Source: Lactarius indigo
Lineage: Eukaryota > Basidiomycota > Agaricomycetes > Russulales > Russulaceae
Direction: 5' to 3'
Assembly (NCBI GenBank): GCA_025766275.1
Contig: JAFKAC010000001.1
Location: forward strand, 3,844,001-3,908,000
DNA length: 64,000 nucleotides
Shown: piece after piece, positions 35,601 through 47,314 of the stretch
Layout: each line of letters opens with the position of its first letter
Position numbering within the stretch: the stretch's first letter is position 1
Position numbers and translations under genes: made by a program
The notes under the pieces: model-generated
The model's database searches: none
Told to the model about the DNA's origin: nothing
Seen by the model: only the letters and a program-made list of their open reading frames with translations

Positions 35601-37088
35601 CTCAATCATGGCGCGGATATAAATTGCCGACAGAATCATTTACGTACTCCACTACATCTAGCGACACGTAACAGAGATCTCGAGGTAGCCCAGATGCTAC
35701 TTAAGCACAAGCCAGACGTCAACTGTCAGGATGATAGGGGGAAGACCCCGTTGCACCTACTGGTTAAAGGGAAATATCGTCACGACGATGCTCTCAGTCT
35801 TTTGCGATTACTACTGGAGCGTGGCGCGGATACGAAAAGACGAGACAAGGCCAAAAATACACCATTACGTCTGGCAATGGGCTCGTTGATGGATTGGTAC
35901 AAGTGCGACGACGTTTCCGATTCTGCTCGGGTATTACTAGAACATGGTGTGGACGTGGACGCACGATTAAAGAATGAGTGGACTCTGTTACACTTTGGCA
36001 GCTTTCCACGGGAGGATCAAGATTGCACGTATTCTTCTCGACCATGGCGCGAACGTGAACGCGGAGAACGACCAGGGCGAAACCCCGTTGTACCTAGTGT
36101 CAATGTGCATCAGTTACTCCCAAGAACATGGTGTTAATGTCGCACGGCTATTGCTGGAGCGTGGTGCAGACGTCAATGCCCCGAACAAGGCCCACAAGAC
36201 GCCATTGCATGCTGCCTCCTCCTTTGGGAACCTCGAGATTGCAAGGGTACTTCTCGACCATGGCGCAAGTTCGAACGTGGAGAACGACCAGGGTGAGACG
36301 TTGTTGCACCCGGTGTCACGAGGCGGAGATCATCGCTCCCATAAACATGGTGTGGGTGTCAATTCTCTGAACAGCGGCGTCGATCCCTTCCTCGATGTAG
36401 CGATGCTCGCTCAGCAATCGGCCTTGGATAACAATCGAATCGTCGAATCGCAAGGAAGCTCGTCTCATCTAGTACAGGTTAAGGTATTTGGTATGTACTT
36501 CAAGTTTAAATCCGAACTCGTTGATGCCTTGATATTGCTAGTCCTCCGAGTAGACAATGTTCCAATTATCAAGACACGATTTAGCACGAGCCGGTTCTTT
36601 GTTACTGCAACTAATCATGCGACAACTAAGGAAACGAAATGCGTCAAGGCTGATGATGGACAGTCGGTGCACTGGCACCAATGTCTTGGTACCTTGTAAG
36701 ATTTTCCTTTTTCAATCTTATTTTTCCGCTGAAAGTTCAGTTCAGTTCCACGCAAGGGGCCTCACGTATTAGACTGCGTCTTTATGAGAGGCAGACCTCA
36801 TTCACTGGCGACGGCAGTGATACCCTTATCGGAACCCGTACGATACCGGTACCCTTCGAGTCCCAAAGGGGTTCGTATCTTATTAGAAACGTCGCTTGGT
36901 TCGACTGACTGAACACTTCGGGAGCAGACGTCCCGTTTGTTCTCGTAAATGGCAACGGGGAAGCCAAAAAGTCAATGGTCAAGATCGTACTCTACTTAAC
37001 GATCACTGTGCCGTTGAACATAGCCTCTCCGATCTTCAACAACCGCCCCAAAATACCGATCAAAGGAGACAACTCCCTGACTGAGTAA
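32694..37088 (+). CDS. Goodbye-NACHT-ankyrin receptor with C-terminal C2-like domain
   Basis: First exons 32694-32993, 33055-33105, 33153-33346 and 33406 onward encode a fungal Goodbye-type N-terminus (WLSKELQSCESVEAVLDIIRHQ, ATLGEGVGMALPSAKAIFTG). Exons 33770-33940, 33997-34021 and 34074-34685 hold NWFASPDPSTNYNIACD, Walker A PGSGKS, Walker B IYIVIDALDECPD and the LHICVTSRPE motif of NACHT STAND ATPases. The exon from 34739 carries the winged-helix region and five to seven ankyrin repeats (ILLNHGADIN, LLLERGADVNAPN). In the same frame come VLRVDNVPIIKTRF and, through exons 36736-36870 and 36928-37088, LIGTRTIPVP and VKIVLYLTITVP, which resemble a C2 domain. Shifts are needed near 33300, 33690 and 35995. 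Such proteins are candidate non-self sensors. Confidence 0.82.
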
Positions 37089-37976
37089 TTCACTAGGTAC
37101 TCTATTGTCCCGGACTCCCGGGGACCTATTCAATTCACCACCCCAGAACCTCTTTTACTCTCATCAGATCCCCTTCCTATCGAGTCTGGAGCCTCTATAT
37201 CAGATGGCCAGGCAGAGATATCGCCTACTGAGAAGGCTAAGACACCACAAGGCATGTCGACTTCACTGACCACACCGTGACCAATAAGGAGGGGTGGACA
37301 TATAGTGGTAAATATAAATTCTAAATGTGGATCACGCTACTTCATGGTACATTTTCCCCCAAGCGATATCTGTCGGCGAATACTATGAGACCCACCGATC
37401 TTTCTACTTTCGTACTACGTGGACATAGCTGGATTGTTTATTAACAACCAGAACTGGTACCCATAGTTTTATTTAAGCATTCCGAAATATAATATGGTAT
37501 GCTAGATAAGAGCTCGCAAAGATAACGAGAACTTAGTACACTTTGAAAACGGGCGCTGGGGAGAACGTTGGCCCGCATACTCGGTACCCAGTTCTCACGG
37601 TACGACGCAATTTACTGAGTCACTGGTCACTAGTCACCGGTCAGACACTTCATATGCTGGACTGATTACGCCTGAGGCAATTAGCTTGAGTTGGATATGT
37701 TGGATGAAGCAAGTGTTGGGGCATCGTGAGAATGAACCGCGGCCGATCTGTTGGACGCACTGAAGAAATGTCATGCACACGGAATGGATGATGTTCTAGT
37801 TTCTCAGGAATGGATCTTGAATTGGACGAAGAGGGAAAGTCACTGCAATGTGAAGCCTATAGTATCCGAAGTTTTTTCAACCTCTGACAGAATAATTGCA
37901 GGATATCGGGTGAGATCTCAATGGCCTACTAACCCGCCCATGACTGTACAAACGCAACATACCCTCAACCTCCTCG
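37089..37976. other. Gene-free interval after the first NLR-like gene
   Basis: A/T-rich sequence with a 94-codon open frame at 37751-38035 that has no recognised domain. No feature supported. Confidence 0.55.
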
Positions 37977-40900
37977 TCATCCTGGCCGTCGCGCACGCCT
38001 TTTCTTCCCTTCGCTTCCCCTCGGCACCGCCCTGATCGCATCAACGACCGATCCAAGCCCACAATCAGCATTTTGATCGTCCCGCTTCTCCTGCTTTGTT
38101 GAGGTCGTAGGGAGGCCCGACAAAGTCAAGAGGCGCTGGTTCCGGAGCGACCCCCGACCCCTCCTCCACGACCAATGCGCTCCGCGCAACTTTGCGCCCG
38201 AGCGCGCCTTCAAATAGCGCGTCGATCTCGTCTTCGACCAGTGAGACGCCGCGCTTACGTTTCTTACGTGCTTTCCTACCAGACGCAGGTTCTACAACAC
38301 CGTTCGTCGTCCCAACGTAGGGCTGCCGACGCTGGCGCGGCATCGGCGGGGCCAGAGGAAGGTGACACCGCTACTTCGCAGATGCAAACACGGACGGTGT
38401 AGCGTGTAAGCGACGCCACTCCTCCGGTTTACGCTGCAACAACGACAAACCGAGTCCGCGTGTGAAGGACCGCGCGAATTGCGAGCCCGCAAGACGCGCG
38501 GCATGAGGAAGTAATGCGCGCGCGAGTTTCTCCTAGAACGCATAAAAAAACGACTGTATCGGCATCCGTCGGATCAAAGTACAGGTGGCACCCGCGTACC
38601 TTGAGATACGGGTCTGCCGCCGCCCAGCAACGCGCGCCGACGCGCGCGCCAATACGGTCGTCGATCACGTCTGCGAAATGCGCTTCCAGGGCACGGAGCA
38701 AGGACCGACGCGCACGCGGCGGGGTCGTTGCGCCGTCGATGATGGCATCGAGCACAGCGCGAGCCTGCAGGGTGATGTGTGAGTGCGAGTAGCTCTTGAG
38801 GCTGCAACGACTCGATGCTGTAAAGCACGCGGTCAAAGCGCAGAAGAAACCCGTTTGCGGAGGGCGCACCTGTCTAGCACCAGGGCATTGTGCGGCGCAT
38901 GGAGGTGCAGGAGTGATTGTACCAGCAGAGCGCCAGAAGTCGTCGGTTCGAGGGGGTCAGTAGCAACTTCCCGTGGTCTTTCTGAACGCCTTTTGGAGTG
39001 ATCTCCTGGTGATTCGGAATCTGGTGGTGCCATGGCCTTCGCCTTGACAGCAGCGGCATACTCCTAAGCGAGATATTTTTAGATTAATGACGTACGGCCG
39101 CCTGCATGCTCGTGTTACTTGCGTACCGATTTACTTTTGAGCGAAAGTGCCCAAGGAACGAAAGCATTCCGATCTTCTTCTATGCTTACCTCGAATGCAA
39201 GACATATTACCTACGTAGGTATCATGTGATAAAAGTAAAGTGCAAGCGTGAGGCAGACAGACCTCGCAGACTTCAGCTTCGAGGGCGGTTAAAGCAGCTG
39301 CGCGTTCAATTAATGCGCGCAATATACCAATCCGGGACTCTATGAATCAATCAGCATCGCGGGGGGGTCAAAAATATGGGGTCGACCTACGGCGAAGCTT
39401 GCCCAGCGAGTCTCGCAGCTCATTGAGAGCGTACGACAATTGCTCGACCTTAGCACGCTCAAGGGCCTTGGCGACAACGAAATTCGCTACGGGATGTATG
39501 GAGAGCTTTCTGAGGTTGCGCTCAAAATATGTGGTCCACAGTATGCCGAAAACAGGCTCCGGACAACGTGAGACGAGGGTCTCGAGAAGGTGGGAGGACG
39601 TTGGGTCTCGCAGGAGTGTGAGAAGGTAGTCACTGGCCTTGGGGCACGAAGGAGGGATTCATTGTCTGTCGAGTTAAGGCAATATTAGAAGGCGTCAATC
39701 TGCGGATAAATAATGGCCGTACGATATCCGGAAATCAAGCCAACTAGGACATGGTCCATGAGGGATCTCGGTTCGTCTGAGAGGCCCTGGTCTGCTTCTA
39801 TCTCCAGTGCCATCTACAAAATGATCAAAGGACAGCTTCGACCGACAACGGTTGCGTCGTACCTGCAGGACAGGGCATGCCACCTTGTTCGCAGCCAGCG
39901 AGCGAACCTCGTTCTCGTCCAGGGTTGTCCTCAGCGTTGTGACATACCGCTTTGCAACGTCGCGAAATTCCACAGGATGCATCTTCTCTGCGTTGGCTTT
40001 GCCCTTGTCCGTAGTGTCACCAAAGATGGACGACAATGGACCCTGCCTTGCTTTCCATGCCGCGCTCTTCCTCGAGCGCACGAACGCCTGAGACCTATGC
40101 GGGGAAGAAGAGCCGAAGAGATGCGGGCAGAGGAGAAGAAACAGCGCGCGGACGACATGAGAGGCAAATTGGTCCATTATGAGGGCTGGTAAAGATGGCA
40201 AGATCTCCTATGGAGTGAGACAAGGTTGGCTCCATGCCTACGATATGCGGGGGAAATAACGCGACGCACCTCGGAAAAGTCGAGAATCAGCTGTGTCATT
40301 GTGCGGAGCTGGCCCTTGTCCGACGAGTCCTCCACTTTTGGTAGCACGCCTTGGGACTACGGTGTCGACACATATCTCAGCTTAAGCGTAAGTTACTCCC
40401 CTCCGACGTACCTCTCGAGCTATCGTGCTTGCGGCCACATTGAGCAGCGTTTGTATGACATGAGAAGCAAAGCGGTGTTTGATCAACGATTCGAATCTGT
40501 CAGCCGCGAGTGAGAAAAGTAAACGGCAAGCGTATAAACAGTCCAGGCTTACGATCCCGTGAGGCTGTCCACGAATACCCTGCGTACAAAGTCATCCATC
40601 GAATAGGCCATGCGCTCAAGTCCTCCAGCACATTCGGGATCAGTCGCTAGTTCGCGCTCCTTTCCAGATATCTCCTGCAGAGCGGCCATCAAAAACATCT
40701 CTTTGTCTAAACAAGGATGTTGGGGTTAGCCTGCTGAAGGAATGCGAAAACAATATTTGCGTACTTTCGTTCGAGTCGATATCTTCGAGTCCCTCTGCGT
40801 CACCCCAATTCTGTTGCCATTCCTTCAGCTGGTCCTCGACAGTCCTGAAATAGGCCTTCATCTCTGGGTCGACATAGCCGAATGGTGCTTCAGAGTCGAC

Positions 40901-41050
40901 CTGATCACGATTGGAGTTCGGCGCACGGACAATCCATGATGGTCCACTTGACGGGCCTTCCTCTATTGACTCCGGCTCTTTTGTAGGAGGCTGAGCATTG
41001 GGTTCAGACTTTTTGTGCCTCTTCCCTCTTTTCCTGAGGTCCTTTGGCAT
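37977..41050 (-). CDS. NOP9: Nucleolar protein 9 (Pumilio-repeat pre-rRNA factor)
   Basis: The start at 41050 gives [16 protein letters not shown]. Exons 41050-40765, 40706-40553, 40496-40412, 40356-40270, 40207-39863 and about 39813-39723 follow in phase. Pumilio repeats include [41 protein letters not shown] and [15 protein letters not shown]. Later exons give [22 protein letters not shown] and [38 protein letters not shown] and [11 protein letters not shown] follow. A basic tail contains [20 protein letters not shown] and [19 protein letters not shown]. Nop9 binds pre-18S rRNA and controls early small-subunit cleavages. Frame shifts occur near 38745 and twice in 38000-38380, so the exact C-terminus is uncertain. 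It is divergent with CTU1. Confidence 0.88.
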
Positions 41051-41130
41051 AACAGGAACGATGATTTACCGGGTCGATAACTGGGGAAAATATGTTTATC
41101 ACGTGATTGAAGGGGCTTGGTCTCAACGCC
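41051..41130. promoter_or_regulatory. Divergent promoter of NOP9 and CTU1 with TCACGTGA
   Basis: Only 80 bp separate the two start codons. A perfect 8-bp palindrome TCACGTGA, containing the CACGTG core for bHLH factors, lies at 41099-41106. Its central place suggests that it may serve both directions. Confidence 0.6.
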
Positions 41131-42469
41131 ATGGCACCCAAGAGCTGTGCACTTTGCCGAAATGCAAAAGCAATTCTGAGACGTCCAAAGACCGGGCAGC
41201 AAATATGCAAGGAGTGTTTCTTCAAAGTGTTCGAAACTGAAGTACACAATACCATTACAGAGGCGAGGCTCTTCAAGCCGGGAGACAGCGTCGCCATCGG
41301 GGCATCTGGGGGAAAAGGTGGGTGCGTATGCTTCCGCTTTCTTACTATTTACAAACCAAATATATGCGCAGACTCAACAGTGCTCGCCTATGTCATGAAA
41401 ACACTGAACGAGCGGTACCAGTACGGCCTGAACCTCTTCCTCCTCTCGATCGACGAAGGCATAACTGGCTACCGCGATGACTCGCTCGAAGTGAGCCCGC
41501 AGTTGCCATACCCCTACAGCCCAATCTCATACACGATCTACCACAGACCGTCAAGCGGAATCAACAGCAATACGACATGCCGCTCAAGATCCTCTCCTAT
41601 CACGAGCTCTACGGATGGACGATGGACCGCGTAGTCTCTACCATCGGAAAGAAAAACAACTGCACGTTTTGCGGTGTCTTCCGCAGGCAAGCTCTCGACC
41701 GCGGCGCCGCTACTCTTGGCGTGGATCACATCGTCACAGGCCACAATGCAGACGACATCGCTGAGACGGTGCTCATGAACAGTACGTCAGTCCCTAGGCC
41801 CTCCAAAAACGGACGGAAGACCTCACATCTGCGGGTAGTCATGCGGGGCGACATCGCGCGGCTCGGTCGATGTACCGCGATCTGCACACAGGGCGAAGAC
41901 ACCATACGGCGGTCCAAGCCCTTCAAGTACGCATATGAAAAGGAGATCGTCATGTATGTCTGACGCTCTCCCTCATTCATTCCGTTCACTCATGCGACAA
42001 TGGCGCAGGTACGCGTACTTCAAGAAGCTAGATTACTTCTCTACCGAGTGCATCTACTCGCCGGACGCGTACCGCGGGCACGCGCGGGCGTTCCTGAAGG
42101 ATCTCGAGGCGGCGCGGCCCAGCGCGATAATCGACATCATCCATTCCGGAGAGGCATTCGAGGTGAAGGACGAGGTCCGCGCGACACAGAAGGCGCAGCG
42201 TGCGTATCTTTCCACTTCTGCGGCTCCAATTATTTGATCTCGTATACGCTGACGGTTTGCTTGTCTGCGTAGAGACGTGTATACGCTGTGGGTACATGTC
42301 CAGCAACGACCTCTGCAAGGCCTGCTCACTGCTTGAAGGCCTTGAGCGCGGGATGTCAACCGCTGCGATCGTACGTCCAACTTGCGTCTTTTGTCTTGCT
42401 TGCGTCCTTACGCTTTCATAGACGGACAAAGGTCGCCGGAAGCTAGGAGGCACAAGGGCCGGCACCTGA
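41131..42469 (+). CDS. CTU1: Cytoplasmic tRNA 2-thiolation protein 1
   Basis: Seven exons in one clean frame: 41131-41317, 41372-41490, 41547-41781, 41839-41953, 42009-42199, 42273-42370 and 42422-42469, giving 330 residues. The N-terminal zinc site CALCRNAK...CKECF is followed by the PP-loop SGGKDST, split by intron 1. [18 protein letters not shown] and [15 protein letters not shown] are present, and a C-terminal zinc site [16 protein letters not shown]. With Ctu2/Ncs2 it adenylates and thiolates U34 of tRNA Lys, Glu and Gln, taking sulfur from the Urm1 pathway. Length and motifs match Ncs6/Ctu1. No frame break, in contrast with the neighbours on both sides. Confidence 0.96.
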
Positions 42470-42629
42470 CAACCTGCGAACGATACCTTATTTCCACCCA
42501 CCAAATAGTACTGTAACAAATGATAGTCCAAAGCAACCAGAAATCAATGATTGAATGTATCGTAATGTTATACTTCTATGTATACGGGTATGTAAAGCGG
42601 GATATATCAAGATATTAAAACACAACCTC

Positions 42630-44196
42630 TTACTGGGGCTTCCCTCCCACTGTCAAGAAAGACTGATACAGCCTCTCGCACCGATCCACCAAAATTTCAC
42701 CCTCCTTCTCGTACTTAGGTAATGCGTATAACGGCGAGAGAGCAACACCACTGTGCCCCATTCGATCTGTGACGGAATGCAATTGCGCCGGGAACAATTC
42801 CTGTTCTCCCACCTGCCCCTGCTTCCTCTTTGCTGCAGGTGTCCCTGTGGCAGCGAGAAAGACCGGAATAAACGCGAGCGGCGCGAGGCAGACGTGAACG
42901 GCAGCAGCAGCACCATTCCATGCCGAGATGTTGTGGTGTATCGAACCGAGCCATCGCGCCTACGAAGCGCACACGCCCATCCGACTCAGCGAAAACCGAA
43001 CGAATCAAACGCACAACAGGTACGAAAAAAAGGTAAAAGGTAAAAGAAAAGAAAAGATAACGCACGAGATAGAAAATAAGCCATTTGAACTTGGCCAAGA
43101 AGCTTCCGATGAGCGCCGCGTCAATCAATGAGTAAACCACGCCAGGGTGCACGGTGATGTGCCGCACGGAGGCAGTCGGAGACGACCCTGCGCGGCGGGC
43201 AAGCTCGGCACACACGAGATCGGTTTGGAATTTGGTCCCCTCGTACGGCCGATCGCTCTTCACGAGCTGCCAGTCGTCCGCGTCGAATACCTCAGGTGCG
43301 CGACTCGAGCGACGACATCCACACGACGCGTGCAGGGCCGAAGCCCGATTGTGTCTGCGATGCTGCGAACTTCGTCTCGAGCGCGCGACACTACTCACAA
43401 GAGCGTATCAGCACGCAGATACGAACATCAGAGAGGGAAGACGCACGATGACATAGTGCCCAAACACGTTGCACTGCCACGCCCACCCAAGTCCGTCATC
43501 GCTCACTATCCCGGTGCGCTGGATATTGTAGCGCGGGTGCGTCACGAACTCAAACAGGTTGAGCTGGCACAGGTCTTGCCAAAGCTGCTGGAACATCAGT
43601 GGCCACGAGATGCGCAGGAACGGCGCAACGCCAGCATTGCACACGAGGTGCGACACGTACGGGTACCTATACGCGTCGATGCAACACCTAAGCGCCAACG
43701 CCGGGCAAAAAAGGTAGGAGAGAGCAACTCACGTGCGCGCCACTTCATCCGCAAACGCGAGCGTACTCTGAATAGACGCCAGGTCGAGCGAGTGGATCGC
43801 AACGACGAGGTTCTTGCGGAATGCTGCTACGCGCTCTTTCTCTCCTGGTGTGTTCCGCAGTAGCTGCGCGACGTCTTTCTCGAACAGTTCCAGCAGCTGC
43901 GCGCGCGCCACCTCCGCTCGCTGCCGGCTGCGACATGCCATGATGAGCGTCAGTCCCTCGCAGGGATACGCAATATCCGCTACATCCGTGGCACCTGAGA
44001 GAGGAAACAGGGGGCGCGCGTCATCTGGGCTGTTTTGTGCAAAGTTGTAGAGCAACCTATGACAGATTCCGAAGCCGACGCCGCTACAAATGGGTGTGTG
44101 AGCCACGTCGCTTTGAAATTAGGGAAAATAGACGTACTTGTTCGCGCCAGTTACGATGATGATGGGTCGCGCTGGCACGGTCGTTGTGGAAGACAT
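42630..44196 (-). CDS. ERG27: 3-keto-steroid reductase (Erg27)
   Basis: Five exons: 44196-44138, 44083-43733, 43666-43447, 43390-43066 and 42959-42630. The start MSSTTTVPARPIIIVTGAN leads into the short-chain dehydrogenase glycine motif TGANNGVGFGICHR. LTLIMACRS, HLVCNAGVAPF, NVFGHYV, RVVWMSS and the catalytic-type PYEGTKFQTDLV follow, with Y and K in YxxxK. HITVHPGVVYS comes next, as in Erg27. It reduces C3 ketones during C4 demethylation of sterols at the endoplasmic reticulum or lipid droplets. The hydrophobic region FLAKFKWLIFYLV fits membrane association. One +1 insertion near 43297 interrupts SLESR/PEVFDADDW; exon 4 is 325 nt, exactly one too long. It is divergent with NOP58. Confidence 0.92.
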
Positions 44197-44333
44197 GACA
44201 ATTCTGTATGGTCTCATTTTGTTGCCTGTCCTAATCTGGGCATTATGTAAGCCTCAAGAGTGATTCCCACGCCTCGAAAAGTTGCCTCTCTTTCTGCAGA
44301 GCTTTCAGCTTTGTCCCTGGTGCCGGGCACACT
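44197..44333. promoter_or_regulatory. Divergent promoter of ERG27 and NOP58
   Basis: 137 bp separate the start codons at 44196 (minus) and 44334 (plus). Pyrimidine-rich sequence precedes the NOP58 start. No named element was identified with confidence. Confidence 0.5.
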
Positions 44334-46431
44334 ATGCTAGTACTATATGAGACCGCGATGGGCTTTGCCCTCTTCAAGCTGACCGACTCTGCGAAACTCA
44401 CTGACCCAGATCTTTATAAAGAGTTTGAGACGCCAGAGAGGGCAAACGGACTGTGCGTGCCAAGTCCATTGGATAGGACGATGTATTTGTTAACGTCTGG
44501 TATATTCTACCCTATACACAGGTTAAAGTTGAAGTCTCTGCACCGATTCACGTCGACGGCAGTCGCAGTTGAGGAAATCACCGCGATGCAAGAAGGCAAG
44601 CTCGGAAAGGGTCTGAAGGAGTTTCTGAGCAAGACCATCGTGGAAAAGGGCAAGAACAAGGAAGCATTGGTGGTGGTAGACCCTAAGCTTGGTGCGTCTC
44701 CTGTAGTTCCGTCGCGTTCCCGTGCATGCTCATGTCCTCAATTCCAGCACGCCCGATCAGTAAAAAACTAGGGAATAAAAGTGATCTCGGACCTAGACAC
44801 TCTCGACCTCTTCCGTGGTATTCGCAGTCAGCTGACCGCGCTTTTGAATGGCCTCGATCCAAAGACCTCGCCACGATGAGTCTTGGACTTAGTCATTCTC
44901 TATCTCGGTGTGTGACCCGTGTCCGATGCTGATGAGCAATCACTCAGGCGGTGTAGGTTCAAGCTGAAGTTTTCTCCGGACAAAGTCGACACCATGGTTG
45001 TTCAAGCCATCGCATTACTCGATGATCTTGACAAAGAGATTAATATCTACTCGATGCGCGTGAAGGTCCGCCTTCGCAACTTGGTCCCAGCAGTTGGAAG
45101 ATTGACTTTTCTTAGGAATGGTATGGCTGGCATTTCCCGGAGATGGCGAAGATTCTGTCAGACAACTTGGCATACGCAAAGGTCGTGAAACTGATGGGTA
45201 ACAATCAGCCTCGCGTCGTTCTCGCTCCATTCTTACCGCATCGTAGGCTTCAGAACCTAATGCCGCCGCGACCGATTTCGCCGCAATCCTCCCAGAAGAT
45301 TTGGAGGCCACAATCAAGGCGGCTGCAGAAATATCCATGGGAACAGAGATCTCGGATTCTGATCTCACTCATATTCACTCACTCTGTGATCAGGTCATCT
45401 CGATCTCAGAGTACCGAGCACAACTATCAGAGTATCTACGCAATCGCATGATCGCTATCGCGCCGAACCTCACCGCCCTTGTCGGCGAGCTCGTTGGCGC
45501 ACGGCTAATCTCCCATGCGGGTTCTTTGCTGAACCTAGCGAAACACCCCGCGAGCACCGTCCAAATCCTAGGCGCAGAAAAAGCGCTTTTTCGCGCACTC
45601 AAAACGAAGCACGACACGCCAAAGTACTGGACTCATATACCACTGCCTCCCTGGTTGGCCAGGCACCGCCAAAGCTGAAGGGCAAGGTTCGCTGGTCTTC
45701 CCCTGACAGTATCTCTATATGACCCCCCTGGCTAGAATCTCCATTCGCAGATGGCGCGAATGGTCGCTACGAAAACCGCGCTCTCTGTGCGCGTTGACTG
45801 CGCTGACGGACGTGGACTGAGAAGTCCACACCGACCGGCACCTACAATCGGTCTCGAGAACCGCGCGAAGCTAGAGGCGCGCCTGCGTGCGCTAGAGGCC
45901 GAGGGCGACGCCTCCGGAGTGCGACGCTTTGCCTCAGGGCCCAATCAACAGAAGCGCGTCAAGCCAGGCCCCGCCGTACCTACGTATAACCCGGCGGCGG
46001 ACGCCGTCGGGCTGGTCAGCACTCAACGTGAGCCAATGGAGACCGCGAATAAAAGCGGCATTGGACGTGAAGGAGGAAAAACGGCGCGGCGAAGGAAGAG
46101 CGACGCGCAAAACGGCGGGCGGATAAAGCAAAGGCAGATGAGGCGGATGAGGACTGATGTAGGACGCAATGGAGGTGGATGCGAACGAGAAGGAGAAGGA
46201 GAAGGACTGAGAAGAAGCGCAAGCGGCGGAAGAGCGAAGGCGTACCTGCACTACCTGATGGCGCTGTTCCAATGGTACGTGATCCCTGAAATTCCTGATC
46301 ACTTTTTCTAACTTCTGGATCCTAGGAGGACTGTAGAGACGGAGGCAGAACGCAAGGCGCGAAAACAGGCGAAAAAGGCAGAGAAAGCCGCTAAGAAGAC
46401 AGCAACTCAAGCAGTCAAACTAAATAAATAG
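44334..46431 (+). CDS. NOP58: Box C/D snoRNP core protein Nop58
   Basis: Exons include 44334-44452, 44522-44691, 44748-44907, 44957-45065, 45116-45197, one from 45247, and a last exon ending at 46431. [37 protein letters not shown], the YGWHFPE motif at the exon 5 start and the Nop-domain block [25 protein letters not shown] are diagnostic. [17 protein letters not shown] follows. The C-terminus is Lys/Glu-rich ([19 protein letters not shown]). Nop58 scaffolds C/D snoRNPs that 2'-O-methylate rRNA and is part of the processome. Shifts occur near 44774 (extra A), 44864 (missing G), 45627 and 45644 (extra T each), and several in 45790-46200. Everything else is conserved, so I infer sequence errors in a real gene. 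Confidence 0.9.
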
Positions 46432-47314
46432 ATGTAACCTTCTACAACGAGGCCGCCTTTCATGCGCGTATTGACTACTACTAGTGCATGACCACTTCGT
46501 GGGGTTGCGTTTCGTTTCCTCACGTCCGGTTCCGCGTGCAGGGAAACCTGAGCAACTTGGGGGATCGCCATTACATAAACCCCAAACAACCTGTCATTCC
46601 TTGTATTCACCCAATAAACATTACCAAAATACACTATACATGTGCAAAATAAAGTTGACGGTTGTGTGGGGAGCAAGCCACTCGTCTCTTACTGAATCTA
46701 CGTGGCACACCCCTGCCTCAGGCTGTACCCACCCACCACACCTCAGCCAGCCAAGCAGCTAGCCAATTTTTTTGCTGCCCCGTTACACAAGGGCGTTTTA
46801 ACATTCAGCGTGTCGTAAGCCTCTGAGTTAAATAACGTTAAATGTTCAAGTTCATGAAAAGTAAAGGGCCAGACCACCAGATCCTAACGATCTTGATAAA
46901 TGACATGAAGGTCTGTTGGAATAGAGTGTTAGAATAGACTACTAGGAGCACTCATGATAAATTCGGGGTGAATGTAATGCTTGCGATAGAGTTGCATCAC
47001 CTTGGGGATCTCTTGAAGTGACACTGCGTGACTAAAGTTGCATCAGGGGGTGAAGTCGGCGGTGCTCCCTAGGAGCCCAAAAAAAAAAAAAGCAAAAATC
47101 GCCATTGAATATGATATCCATTCTTCTATTGGTATGTACAATATGAAGTAGCTACGATGTGTTGTTGAGGCTACAGAAAATGAAAGTCGATTTTGCATAG
47201 GTACTACCACACTAGTTAGTAGCCCCTTACGGTCGTATCAATGTCAGTGATTAGGGTAAAAACCTAAAATCGGGTGAGCACAACCTGTACTGTGACTCTG
47301 TGCCCCTCCACTCC
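46432..47314. other. Gene-free interval between NOP58 and the second NLR-like gene
   Basis: No supported gene. It is the converging 3' side of both neighbours. A 13-A run at about 47079-47091 follows a small GCTCC-CTA-GGAGC inverted repeat. Nothing else stands out. Confidence 0.6.
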
